Assembly: GCF_000002985.6 (NCBI RefSeq)
Contig: NC_003281.10
Location: 2,294,001 to 2,358,000, forward strand
Length of the DNA: 64,000 nt
Reading direction: 5' to 3'
Origin: Caenorhabditis elegans
Taxonomy: Eukaryota > Nematoda > Chromadorea > Rhabditida > Rhabditidae
Shown here piece after piece: positions 20,475 to 32,510 of the stretch. The notes beneath the pieces were generated by a model, which saw only the letters and a list, made by a program, of their open reading frames with translations, was not told where the DNA came from and made no database searches. The translations under genes and the position numbers were made by a program. The stretch's first letter is position 1. Each line of letters begins with the position of its first letter.

Positions 20475-23400
20475 ATGCCGCCGAAGAAGGGAGGAAAGAA
20501 GAATAAGGACGATGATTGGTAATTCGGCCCGGTTTTTCGATGAATTTTCAATATTTGATTGATTTTTTCAGGGATGACGATGCCGCCGAGAAGAAGCTCG
20601 CAGCTTTGAGTGTGGCGAGCAACGCCGACGCTCAATGGGACGACGAAGAGCCGAAGAAGGCGAAAACCAAGGCAAAAGCGCCGGCTAAGAAGGGATTCGC
20701 CGCTCTGGTGATTATTTTTTGCAGAAATTACCTATAAAGTCATTATTTTTCCAGCTAGATGAGTCAGAGCCCGAGGAAAACTATTCTGAGCCGCCGGAGC
20801 CCGAGCCTGAGGTGAAAAAGGCCGCCAAGGTGCCGGAGAAGCCGGAGAAAGAGAAAAAAGAGAAGAAAAAGGCCGGAAAGAAGGGTAAAAAGGGAGAAGC
20901 CGACGAGGAAGAGGATTTAGATGCTCTTCTAGCTTCATTCCAGGAAAAGGATGGCCCGAAGGTGGCGGAAGTGGCTCCAGAAGCCGTGGCAGCTCCAGAA
21001 GCTGCTCCGGTAGACGACAAAAAGAGCAAGAAGAAGAAGGAAAAGCCTGTGGAGAAGCCTGAAGAGCCCGCAGTCGAAGAGGATTCGGATGGTGAAGGAG
21101 ACGAGAAGGATCAGGATAAAAAAGACAAGAAAAAGCAGAAAAAGAAGGATAAAAAGAAGGAAAAAGAGAAGAAAGAGAAGGAAGATAAGAAGGGTGGAGC
21201 TGGAGCAAAGAAAGGAAATCTATCGTTGATTAAGGAAATGCTCAAAAAGCAGCAAGAAGAACGTGAAGAGCAGGAACGACTACAGAAAGAGCAACAAGAG
21301 CGTGATGCTCAGGAGGAGAAGGAGCGTCTGGAGAGAGAGCACGCTGAGAAGGAGGTGCTCTATGAAGAAAAAATCAAAAAATCGGTGGAATTTCAGCTGA
21401 AAATCATGAAAATTCGCATTTTTTCGCTCTGAAACAGAAAATTGCTTCAAAAACTGGCTTTTCCGCCGAAAAATCGAAATATTCGTGGAATTTCAGCCGA
21501 AAAACCCGAAAAATTAACCTTTTTGGCACAAAAAACCTGAAATTGGAATTTTTGGCTCAGTCTTTGTAAAATTGGGTTTCCGTGAAATTTTTTTTGACTT
21601 TTTCTCCTTGAAAAACCCCGATTTTTCATGGAATTTAACCTGAAAATATGGGAATATATTTATTTTGTGCGAAAAGTCACAAAAAATGACAACTTTCGCT
21701 GAAATTGGTGCAGAAATGCCTAAAATTCAGAAATAAAATTGATTTTTTGGAGGATTTTGCCATTTTAAGCGAAATTTTACAATTTTTTTGGGAAAAAAAC
21801 CGAGTTTTCTTGCTCTAAAATTTAATAAAAATCGAAATAAAATTTAATTTTTACAATTAAAATGTTGAAAATTTCAATTAAATAAAACTAAAAATTGCGA
21901 AAATTTCACTCAAAATTATGAAATTCCTTTAAAAATTCCAATTTTTCACCTTTTTCGCAAAAAAATGAAATCTTGGGATTAAAAATCCGATTTTCCGTCA
22001 AAAATTCCCCAATTTTATTCAAAAATTGCTTTTCTAAAGCCATTTTAGCATATTAAAACTAGAAAAACCCCAAGTTTTCCAGCGAAATCCTCTAAAAATT
22101 CCATTTTTCGAACATTTTCGCAAAAAAAATTAAAATTTTGGGATTAAAATCCGATTTTCCGTCAAAAATTCCCCTATTTCATGCATAAAAATTCTATTTT
22201 TAATCCAAAAAGAGATTTTTTAAAGGCATTTTAGCATTTTAAATGAATAAAAAACCAAATTTCGAGCATTTTCGCAAAAAAATTCGATTTTTCGTCAAAG
22301 TTTCCCTATTTTATCAATTAAAACTCTACTTTTCCAGCGAAAAGAAGCGGCAAAAGAAGCAAAACGCCTTGAAGTCGAACGCCAAAAAGCCGCCGGAACC
22401 TACCAGACAGCTGCTCAAAAACGCCAACAAGCTCTGGCTCTGGAGAAGCTTCGAGCCGCCGGACACTCTGTTCCAGCTCCACGTGATTCTACGGAAGATG
22501 AAGCTGCTGGAGTTAAGAAATCATTTGTCTATGTTGATGAGAAGACGAAAGCCAAGCAGGAAGAGAAGAAGCGTAGGCGGTTGGAGAAGCTCGGACAGCT
22601 TCCGGTAGCTGCTGAAGCTTCAGCTGATGCTTCTGCTTCTGCTTCTGCTGAAGCTTCTGCTGAAACTCCATCAACTACTCCAGAGCAGGAGAAGACCCCG
22701 GAGCCCGTTGACGATTGGGAGATGGCGCACAGTGAGGATGAAGCTTCAGCTCAGAAGGAGAAGCCGAAGAAGCCAGCCACCAAGGCTTCTGATGCCGACG
22801 AGGATGACGACGAAGAGTCTTCCGACGAAGAATCAGATGAAGAATCGGAAGATTCTGAAGAATCTGAAGAATCTTCTTCTGATGATGATGAGGATCGTGG
22901 TGGACAACAGAAAGAGACGGTCGAAGAGAGAATGGAACGGATTAAGCTTCGAATTGCCAAGAGGAAGGAGGTGGCTCAAGCGAATCGGAGCACAGATAAC
23001 CTCAGATCTCCGGTGATCTGTGTTCTTGGACATGTTGATACTGGAAAGACGAAAATGTTGGATACTGTATGTGTGGAAATTCTGACGAAAAAACACGGTT
23101 TTTTCATGGATTTTCAACAGAAAAACGGGGAAATTAGCGAATTTTTGTTTAAAAAATCGTGATTTTCGGCGAATTTTCACCCAAAAAACGTATTTTTCAA
23201 CTGAATTTCCGCGGAAAAATTTGATTTTCAGCCTATTTTCCAAGAAAAAACTCACTAAAACGGAAATTTCACCCAAAAAAAAAAAGTATTTTTAGCCAAA
23301 TTTTGACCAAAAAACGTGAATTTTATGATAAATACGAGCAAGAACGGGGTTTTCGTGGATTTTTAAGTGAAGAAAACACGATTTTTGTCCATTTTTGTTG

Positions 23401-26400
23401 AAAAAAAGTGATTTTCAGCAATTTTTTCAAAGAAAAATCTGGATTTTCGTCTGAAATTCACTGAATTGACGGAAAAAAAACAGTTTTTCACGGATTTTCC
23501 AGGGAAAAACGTGATTTTTTGCAAATTTCATGAAACTTTTGTGGGAAAAATCGTGATTTTCGTCAAATTTTTATCCAAAAAAACGTAATTTTCAAATTAA
23601 AAACGAGATTTTTGTCAATTTTCACTAGAGAAAAGGTGGTTTTCACAGAAATTTTAAAGTAGAAATGTGATTTTGAGCTTATTTGCAACGAAAAATCGCG
23701 ATTTTTTGTTTAAAAAAACGTGATTTTTACCGAGGTTTTGTAGAAAAATCGTGATTTTTACGATAAATACGAGATAAAACACGGTTTTTTCATGGATTAT
23801 AAGTGAAAAATGAGACTTTTGCCAATTTTCGTTTGAAAAATCGTGATGTTCGTCAAATTTTCACCCAACAGACGTATTTTTCAGTGGAAAAACGAGATTT
23901 TCACCAAAATTTTTCTACCAATTTTTCAATGGATTTTCATTTGAAATTCACTATAAAATTTCAATTTTCAGCGAAGAATCAAAAATAAAAAAAGCAATTT
24001 TCGGCAATATTTAGAGGAAAAAACCGTGATTTCCCTTCTATTTTCCAAGAAAAAGCTTGATTCCAATTGATTTTTATTTTTAAAAAAGGATATGGAAAAC
24101 TAAAATCCACTGAAATCTTTTCCAGATCCGCCGAACAAAAGTCTGAGAAAAAAAAAGGATTTTATGGTTTTTCATCTGAAATTTACTATAAAATTTCAAT
24201 TTTCACCAAAAAATCACCGAAAAAACCCTATTTTTCACTGAAAATCATCATTTTTTGCGCCAAATTCTCCGGAAAAATTGAATTTTCAGCAAATTTTCGT
24301 AGAGAAAACGTTATTTTCAGCAATTATTCAACAAAAAAAAACGTGATTGAATCAAATTTTCGAGAAAAGTGCAATTTGCAACAATATTTCGACGAAAAAA
24401 GTGATTTTTAAAAACACAATTTTTGTCTGAAATATCACCCAAAAAGCGGATTTTTCAATAAAAATATGGATTTTCATCCCAAATTCACTATAAATTTGCA
24501 ATTTTCAGCAAAAAATCACAAAAAACACCTAATTTTCATTAAAACCCGCGATTTGGAGCAAAATGTATAGGATAAACCGTATTTTTAGCAAATTTTCGTA
24601 AAGAAAACGCTATTTTCCAGCAAATATTTAACAAAAAACGTTTTAAAAAACCCATTTTTCATCGAATTTTCAAGGAAAAAAAAATTGATTTTAGCTTTAA
24701 AAATGAAAAATTCACTAAAAAAAAAAGATTTTTTGCTGAAAATTGCAATTTTATAGTGAATTTCAGATGAAAATGCATATTTTTATTGAAAAATGGCATA
24801 AAATTAGGTTTTTTAAATTGAAAATTTGCTGGAACCCAGTTTTTTCAATGAAAAATGAGATTTTTAGCAAATTTTCGTGCAAAAATCGTGATTTTCGTCA
24901 ATTTTTCAAATTAAAAAAAAACCTTATTTTCAGCTGAATTTTTCAATCAAAATCTGGATTTTCTTCTGAAATTTACTATAAAATTGCAATTTTAGAAAAA
25001 AGAAAAAAAAAACCAAAAACCCTAATTTTCACTGAAAACCATCATTTTTTGAGCAAAATTTAGAGGAAAAAGCCGTGATTTTTCTTTTATTTTCAAAGAA
25101 AAAACTTGATTTCAATAGATTTTAACTTAAAAAAAAAAAGAATAAATAGCACTGAAATCTTTTCCAGATCCGGCGAACAAATGTGCAACAAGGTGAAGCC
25201 GGTGGAATTACTCAACAAATCGGAGCAACCGAAGTTCCAGCCGAAGCGATTAAGGAAAGATGTCGTCAAGTTCGTGGATTCCTTCAGGATCAAATGAAAA
25301 TTCCTGGATTCTTAATTATTGATACACCCGGTCACGAATCGTTCTCGAATCTTCGAACACGTGGATCTTCTCTCTGTGATTTTGCGATTCTTGTCGTTGA
25401 TATAATGCATGGATTGGAGCCACAGACTATTGAATCGTTGAAGCTTCTTATTAAAGGTGCTGCTGAATTATGCGATTTTTCGGCTGAAAAATTGGAATTT
25501 TTTGAGCAAAAATGCCAAAAAACCCTAAAATTTGTGCCAAAAAATTGAAAAATCGCGATTTTCTGCTCTAAAAATGAACTGACTGGCTGATTGAAGCTCA
25601 AAAATCGAGGAAAACGGGATTTTTGAGCACAGTTTTGAGAAAAATGTGAAAAATCAAAAAATCCCTTAAAATTGATTAATTTCCACTTAAAATCCTGGAA
25701 AATTGCTGAAAATTCGGATTTTTCCATATTTTTGCGACAAAAATGGAAATTCGCATAAATTGCGATAAACAATGCGAAAAGACAATTTTCAGCCGAAAAA
25801 TCCATGAAAATCGGGATTTTCTTAGCAAAAATGTCAAAAAACCCTTAAAATTGACCTGAAATCTATGTAATTTTCCATGTTTTTGTGCAAAAATTGAAAA
25901 AATTGGGATTTTGTGCACTAAAAATGAACTGAATTTACTGACAGAAAATGCGGAAAAAAAAACGATTTTTCAGCCAAAAATAGATAAAAATTGAGATTTT
26001 TTGAGCAAGACTGTCAAAAAACCCTAAAATTTGACCTAACAATGTGATTTTCCATGTTTTTCTGCAAAAAATTGGAAAAATCGGGATTTTCCAAGATCTT
26101 TACCGCAAAAATCGGAAAATCCCTTAAAATTGACCAATTTTACACTTAAAACCCTGCAAAAAATACTGAACATTCGGAATTTTCCATATTTTTGCGGCAA
26201 AAATTGAATCGGTAAAGTTTCTCATTAGAGGTGCTGAAAATGCGATTTTTCAGCTGAAAAATCGGAATTTTTCGATCAAAAATGCCAAGAAATCCTAAAA
26301 ATTGACCTCAAAACATGTAATTTTCCTTGTTTTTGTGTATCTTTCGAGATTTTTAGATGCAAAAACGGAAATTTTAACGTATTTTCCAAAAATGTTGGCT

Positions 26401-29400
26401 CTGAAAAAACTCAAAAATCGAAAAATCCCTTAAAAAACAGAAAATTGCGATTTTTCTGCACTAAAACTTCCAAAAACCTCTAAAATTGATTAATTTTCAC
26501 CTGAAAATCCCGAAAATTTACGATTTTAAAGTTTTTTCGGCTCCAAAATACGAAAAACGTAAAATATTTGATTTTTGGCAGTTTCTTTTTGTTGCTCAAA
26601 TTCGAGCAATTTTCAGGTTTTTTGCAAATTTTGAACTAAATTTTTCGAAAAAAAAAATTTTTTTTTTTTTTTGGAAATCCCGATTTTTATCGATTTTTCA
26701 CCCGAAAATGTCTGAAAATTGGCATTTTTCTACACTAAAATCTCCGAAAACCTCTAAAATTGATTAATTTTTGCCTAAAAACACCAAAATTTTGGCTAGA
26801 AAATCCCTTTTTTCTGCTCCAAAAGTCGAAAAATGCTAGATTTTTGAACTTTTTACTGAAATTTGACCGCGAAAAAGTCAATTTTTATGGATTTTCCACC
26901 TAAAAACCACAATTTTTTGCAGGAAAAACGCCATTCGTCATCGCATTGAATAAAATCGAGAAAACTTTGAAAAACCTCTAAAATGGATTAATTTTCTCCT
27001 AAAAACACTAAAATTTTCTGAAAATTTTGAAATTTTTGCGCAATTTTTTTAAAAAAAGTTCTAAAAATGTACAAAGTGGCGCAAGAAATATCAATTTTCA
27101 TGGATTTTTCCCTCCAAAAACCCCAATATTTTTTGCAGGAAAAACGCCATTCGTAATCGCATTAAATAAAATTGATCGTCTCTACGAATATGAATCAAAC
27201 CCGCGAAAAGATGTCTACGAACTGCTCAAATCTCAGAAGCCACGAGTTCAAGCCGAATTCAAAGAGCGTTTCAATCAAATTGTCGTCGAATTCGCCGAGC
27301 AAGAGCTCAATGTGACCCTATCGAATCATAAAAATGCAGAAGATTCGGATTACGTGTGTATGGTTCCAACGTCGGCATTCCTTGGTGATGGAATTGGAAA
27401 TTTGATGGCTTTTATTATTAATCAAACACAGACGAAATATGCACAAAAACTCGCATTCTCTGAAGAACTCGATGCGACTGTTATGGAGGTTAAAGCCATC
27501 CCTGGTACGGCGATTTCGAGCAATTTTCGACGGAAATTGACTGAAAAAAACTGGAAAAATGGGAAATTTTACACTTAAAAAAGTGGAGAAAATGAAGAAA
27601 AAAAAAATTGAAATTTCGAACTTATTCTCCAAAATCCAGAATCGTTTTTTTTTGAATTTTCAACCAAAAAAAATAAATTTCAGATAAAAATTGAAAAAAT
27701 TGGAAAAAACCCTAAAAATGCACTAAAAACGAAGAAAATTTTGAATTGTTCTGTTCAAAAACATCCAAAAAGCCACAATTCTCACTAGAAATTAGTTATA
27801 TTTTTTTGTGTGTTAAAATTTGTTTTTTTTTTCATTTTTTTTTTGCCTGAAATTGACTGAAAAAACTGAAACAACTCCACTTTTCCAGTGAAAATGGCTC
27901 AATTCGGAAAAGTGTGATATTTTTTTCAAAAACGCTATTTTATTTTGAATTCAACTGAAAAAATGGAAAAAAAGCTAAAATTTCGGTCTGAAATTTCACT
28001 GAAAAACTGAAAAAATGGCATATTTTTCATTGGAATAGTGGAGAAATCAACAAAAAAAAAACCCTCAGATTTACGTTGGAAATTGCTCAAAAAATCACTA
28101 ATTTAGTCTGAATTTAGCAGAAAAAAAAATTGAATTTCGGAGAAAAAATTGCAAAAAATTGGAAAAACCCCCTAAATTTGCGTATTTTACCCCCAAAAAT
28201 GCACTAAAATCGAAGAAAAAAGTGCCCAATTTTCACTAGAAATTACGATTTTCGACTAAAACCGCCAAAAAAAAAAAAAAAAACTAAATTTGGTCTGAAA
28301 TTTACTAAAAATCGATCGCATTTATTCAGCAAAATTGACAGAATTTCAGCTGAAAATCTGGAAAAAGTCAATATTGGAGCAAAAAAATGATTTTCTGATA
28401 AAAAGCCAAGTTTTTCGCTTTTTTTCAAAAATTATATAGAAAAAATGGTCTAAAATAGCCAATTTTTTGTTGTTAAAATTCAGATTTGCTCTCAAAAATT
28501 CAAAATTTTTGTCTGAGTTTTGTCGAGAATTCAGACAAAAATGAGCGATTTTTCCAAATTTTTGAGAAGAAAAAATGAGATCTAAACGAAAAATTCCGAA
28601 ATCCACCAAATTTTTCAGTTTTTCACAATTTGGGAGCAAAAAATGAGCATTTTCTGATAAAATGTCAAGTTTTTCGCGGATTTTCCTAATTTTCGAGCCA
28701 AAATCCAAAATCTACTGGATTTTTACGCGAAAAATCCCGATTCTCGAGTTAAATGCTCCAAATTTTGCTCGAAAGCCTCAAAAATTCAAAATTGTCATTT
28801 TTTTGCCAATTTCGGAGCAAAAAAAGAGCATTTTCTGATAAAATGCCTAATTTTTCGGGGAAATTTCCGGAATTTTCGAGTCCAAAATGAGATCTAAACG
28901 AAAAAATCTGAAATTTGCCGGATTTTTACCGAAAAAATCCAAAAAGTTCCAATTTTGAAAATTTTGGAGCAAAAAATGAGAATTTTCTGGTAAAATGCAT
29001 AGTTTTTACCAAATTTTTTCCAATTTTCGACATTAAAAAAAAAAATTTCAACTTTAGAATCAGGAAAAATTCATAAATTTTGATTTTTTTTGCCTATATT
29101 CCAAAAAAAAAAACTATAAATTTGCAGGTCTCGGCACGACAATCGACGTAATCCTCGTAAACGGAACAATGCGAGCCGGTGACGTCATCGTGCTCACTGG
29201 CTCCGACGGAGCAATTACGACACAAGTTAGAGAGCTTCTAATGCCAAAACCATTGAAAGAATTGCGAGTAAAAAATGAATATATTCATTATAAAGAGGTT
29301 AAAGGAGCTCGCGGAGTCAAAGTTTTGGCTAAAAATCTGGAAAAAGTGCTGGCAGGACTACCGATTTATATAACTGATCGAGAAGATGAAGTGGATTATT

Positions 29401-32400
29401 TGAGACATGAAGCTGATCGACAACTTGCAAATGCTCTTCATGCAATTCGGAAGAAGCCAGAAGGAGTATATGTTCAAGCTTCAACTCTTGGATCACTTGA
29501 AGCTCTTCTAGAATTCCTAAAATCTCAGAATATTCCATATTCAAATGTGAATATTGGACCGGTTCACAAGAAAGATGTCCAGAAGGCTTCTGCAATGAAA
29601 GAGCACAAAGCGGAATACGCGTGTGTGCTCGCTTTCGATGTGAAAGTTGAACGAGAGGCACAAATATTCGCTGATCATGAGGGTGTCAAGGTTTTTCAGG
29701 CGGATATTATTTATCACTTGCAGGATGCTTTCCTCAAGTATAGGTATGGCGAGCTTTGAGGACAAAATTTGGAGCATTTAACTCGAAAATCCGGATTTTA
29801 CGGATAAAAATCCAGAAAAATCGCGGAAGAAATAAGAAAAAATCACGAAAAAATGGATTTTCCAAAGTTTGACGAAAATTCGAACTGCGGCCAATCAGCG
29901 ATTCGCTCCGCCCACTTTTGAACCAATCAAATGGAGTGGGCGAAAAAATCCGCGAAAAGCTATGCATTTTACCAGAAAACGCTCATTTTTTGCTCCAAAA
30001 TTTTCAAAATTGGAACTTTTTGGATTTTTTCGGTAAAAATCCGGCAAATTTCGGATTTTTTTGTTTAGATCTCATTTTGGACTCGAAAATTCGGGAAATT
30101 TCCCCGAAAAATTAGGCATTTTATCAGAAAATGCTCTTTTTTTGCTCCGAAATTGGCAAAAAAATGACAATTTTGAATTTTTGAGGCTTTCGAGCTAAAT
30201 TTGGAGCGTTTAAGTCAAAAATTTGGATTTTTCGAGTACAAATCTGGCAGATTTTGAATTTTGGATGAAAATTTTTTGGAAAATCCGCGAAAAACTAGGC
30301 ATTTTATCAGAAAATGTTCATTTTTTGCTCCAAAATTGGCAAAAAATTGACAATTTCGAATTTTAGGCTTTCGAGCCAAATTTGAAGCATTTAACTCGAA
30401 AATCTGGATTTTTCGGGTGGAAACTCGGTAGATTTTTAATTTTGGCGCGAAAATCCGGAAAATCCGCGAAAAACTAGGCATTTTATCAGAAAATGCTCAT
30501 TTTTTGCTCCAAAATTGGCAAAACTGACAATTTTGAATTTTTGAGGCTTTTTAGCAAAATCTGAATCATTTCACTCGAAATTTTGAAATTTTCGGGTAAA
30601 AATCCGGTAGATTTTGGAAATTTTCGTTTAGATTTTATTTTTGACTCGAAAATTAGGGAAAATCGCTCATTTTTTGCTTAAAATTTCGACCAAAACTCAA
30701 AATTTTGATTTTTTGAGAGCAAATCTGAATTTTATCAAAAATAGGCGATTTTAGACCATTTTTACTATACAATTTAAAGAAAAAAACCGAAAAATTGACT
30801 TTTACAGAAAAAATCTTTTTAAAAAAAGCGCAATTTTCCATAGTTTGACGAAATTCGAACTGTGACCAATCAGCGATTCGCTCCGCCCACTTTTGAACCA
30901 ATCAGCTGTAGTGAGCGGAGTTAGAAGACGCTGATTGGTTTGAAAGTGGGCGGAGCTGATTGGTCGCAGTTCCCAAACTTGAATTTTTCATTTTTTAGCG
31001 ATTTTTTTTTCGGTTTTTTTTTGAATTTCAGACTATTTTTTGGCGTTTTAAAGCAAATTTCCTATAGTTTCGCAGAAAAAATCCTTGAAATTACAGAGAA
31101 GAGCTAAAAGAGAAGGCTCGCCGCGATAATGAGCATCTTGCGATCTTCCCATGCAAACTTCGTGTTCTGCCGAATCACGTCTACAATACACGTAATCCCA
31201 TCGTTTGTGGTGTCTCCATTGAGGCTGGAATCGTGAAACGGGGCACACCGATCTGTGTACCCAGCAAGGAAGTGCGTTTTGGATTGGAAAATGTGAAAAA
31301 ATTTTTTGACGAATAAACTCCAAAAAACTACGGTTTTTCGGATAATCGACATTTTTCAGTGTTTTTCTTTAAAACTCCGAATTATTCGTTTTTCTTCGCG
31401 TTTTCACCAGAAAAAATGGGAAAAATTAGGTTTTTTCTCAAAAATTTTGCAAAAAATCCGTACCAAACACAGAATCGAAAAAAAGTTGGTTTTTAGCTAA
31501 AAATTTGATAAAAATGCCAAAATTGGCTTCAAAAAAACAAAAAAAATGGAAAAAATATAGTTTTTACCCGGAAATTTGATAAAAATGCCGATTTTTTTTT
31601 TGGCAAAATTGGCTAAAAATTTGTGCAAAAATCGATACAAAACACGTTTCCCACAATTTTTGGCCGGAAAACCTGAAAAAATCAAAGTTTTTTCCTAATT
31701 TTCTACTCAAAATTCCCAATTTTCTCCATTTTTTGCAGGGAATCTTCCTCGGAACAATCTCATCAGTTCAACGAAACAATGAAGAAGTCCCATCGGCTAA
31801 ACAGGGCGAAGAAGTTTGTATTAAAATTGAAAATACGACTGGCGAAGCTCCACGGCTCTACGGACGTCATTTCACACACGAGGATCCACTTTATTCCAGG
31901 GTTTATACTTGAAAATTTGGGAAATTTTCACTAAAAACTCGATTTTTCCGCGATTTTTTGTGGAAATCCGACGAAATTACATTGAAAATATCGAATTTTT
32001 CACATTCTATGGGTTACGGTAGCGCCAAAAGTACGCAAACACGAAATTTTACGAATTTTAAACAAAATTTAAATATTCTAACGAAGGAAACCGGATAATC
32101 GACGAATTAATCAAATTTACCTTGAAAATATAGAATTTTTCACATTCTCCGGGTTACGGTAGCGTCAACAGTACGCAAACACCGAATTTTACGTTTTTTT
32201 TTTCGCAAAAATGCGCACAAAAACTTCGAAAATGGTGATTTTCTTGGCGAAAAGATTGAAATTTGTTCAAAAAATCAAATTTTTCCACTAAATAGGTAGA
32301 AAATTGGCAAAATTAGGTGTTTGCGTACTTTTGCCGGTACAGTAACCCTAAAAAAAGCTGAAAATTTCCTTTTTTTTTTCGCTCGAATTATCGATTTTGC

Positions 32401-32510
32401 AGGTAACCCGTGAATCAATCGATATCTGCAAGAAATATTTCCGTGAAGATTTGACAAAAGCCGATTGGCAGCTCGTTGTGCAGCTGAAGAAGCTTCTCGA
32501 AATTTTGTAG
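20475..32510 (+). CDS. iffb-1: Translation initiation factor eIF5B (ribosome-dependent GTPase)
   Basis: Exons: 20475-20518, 20572-20707, 20755 to 21354 (or 21384), 22338-23066, 25168-25456, 27139-27504, 29128-29743, 31097-31271, 31739-31900, 32403-32510. This gives 1074 or 1084 aa depending on the exon 3 donor. eIF5B promotes joining of the 60S subunit and hydrolyses GTP as it leaves. The N-terminal half is a charged Lys/Glu-rich region of low complexity (through about residue 480). The GTPase core follows: GHVDTGKT (G1, end of exon 4), [10 protein letters not shown] (G2), DTPGHESF (G3, exon 5), NKID (G4, exon 6) and TSA (G5). Exons 7-10 encode domains II-IV, ending [18 protein letters not shown] trans-splice-type TTTCAG ends at 20435. 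Introns of up to 2.1 kb carry tandem and inverted duplications described separately. Confidence 0.96.
21385..22337. repeat. iffb-1 intron 3: internally duplicated AT-rich sequence
   Basis: Runs such as ATCCGATTTTCCGTCAAAAA recur at about 21990 and 22150. A copy of the exon 4 acceptor with its first coding bases (TTTTCCAGCGAAA) appears near 22074-22086, about 255 bp before the real one. Confidence 0.65.
23067..25167. repeat. iffb-1 intron 4: tandemly amplified AT-rich intron
   Basis: 2.1 kb made of diverged repeats of CGTGATTTTCGTCAAATTTT and TCTGAAATTTACTATAAAAT, with A and T runs at short regular spacing. It includes a copy of the exon 5 edge at 24110-24140. Confidence 0.7.
25457..27138. 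repeat. iffb-1 intron 5: contains copies of both neighbouring exon edges
   Basis: 26200-26290 repeats the end of exon 5 and the following intron sequence. 26900-26965 repeats the start of exon 6 with its acceptor. The rest is AT-rich tandem sequence with recurrent CCCTTAAAATTGA. Confidence 0.8.
28750..29015 (+). repeat. Inverted-repeat arm in iffb-1 intron 6
   Basis: The stretch with CTCGAAAGCCTCAAAAATTC, GAGCATTTTCTGATAAAATG and CCAAAATGAGATCTAAACGA is the near-perfect reverse complement of 29945-30225 in intron 7. Exon 7 lies between the arms. Confidence 0.88.
29945..30225 (-). repeat. Inverted-repeat arm in iffb-1 intron 7
   Basis: Reverse-complement partner of 28750-29015. Further shorter copies of the same unit (GGCATTTTATCAGAAAATGC) follow at about 30295 and 30475 in the same orientation. 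Confidence 0.88.
30862..30978. repeat. CCAAT-containing palindrome in iffb-1 intron 7
   Basis: GACCAATCAGCGATTCGCTC and CCGCCCACTTTTGAACCAAT are mirrored by GATTGGTTTGAAAGTGGGCG and GCTGATTGGTCGCAGTT. A single-sided copy sits at 29886-29940. Confidence 0.8.

Noticed and set aside
22627..23276. Alternative-frame proteins over the acidic region of iffb-1
   Set aside because: They are shadows of the eIF5B frame; Leu/Arg- or Ser-rich composition follows from reading GAA/GAT repeats in other frames.
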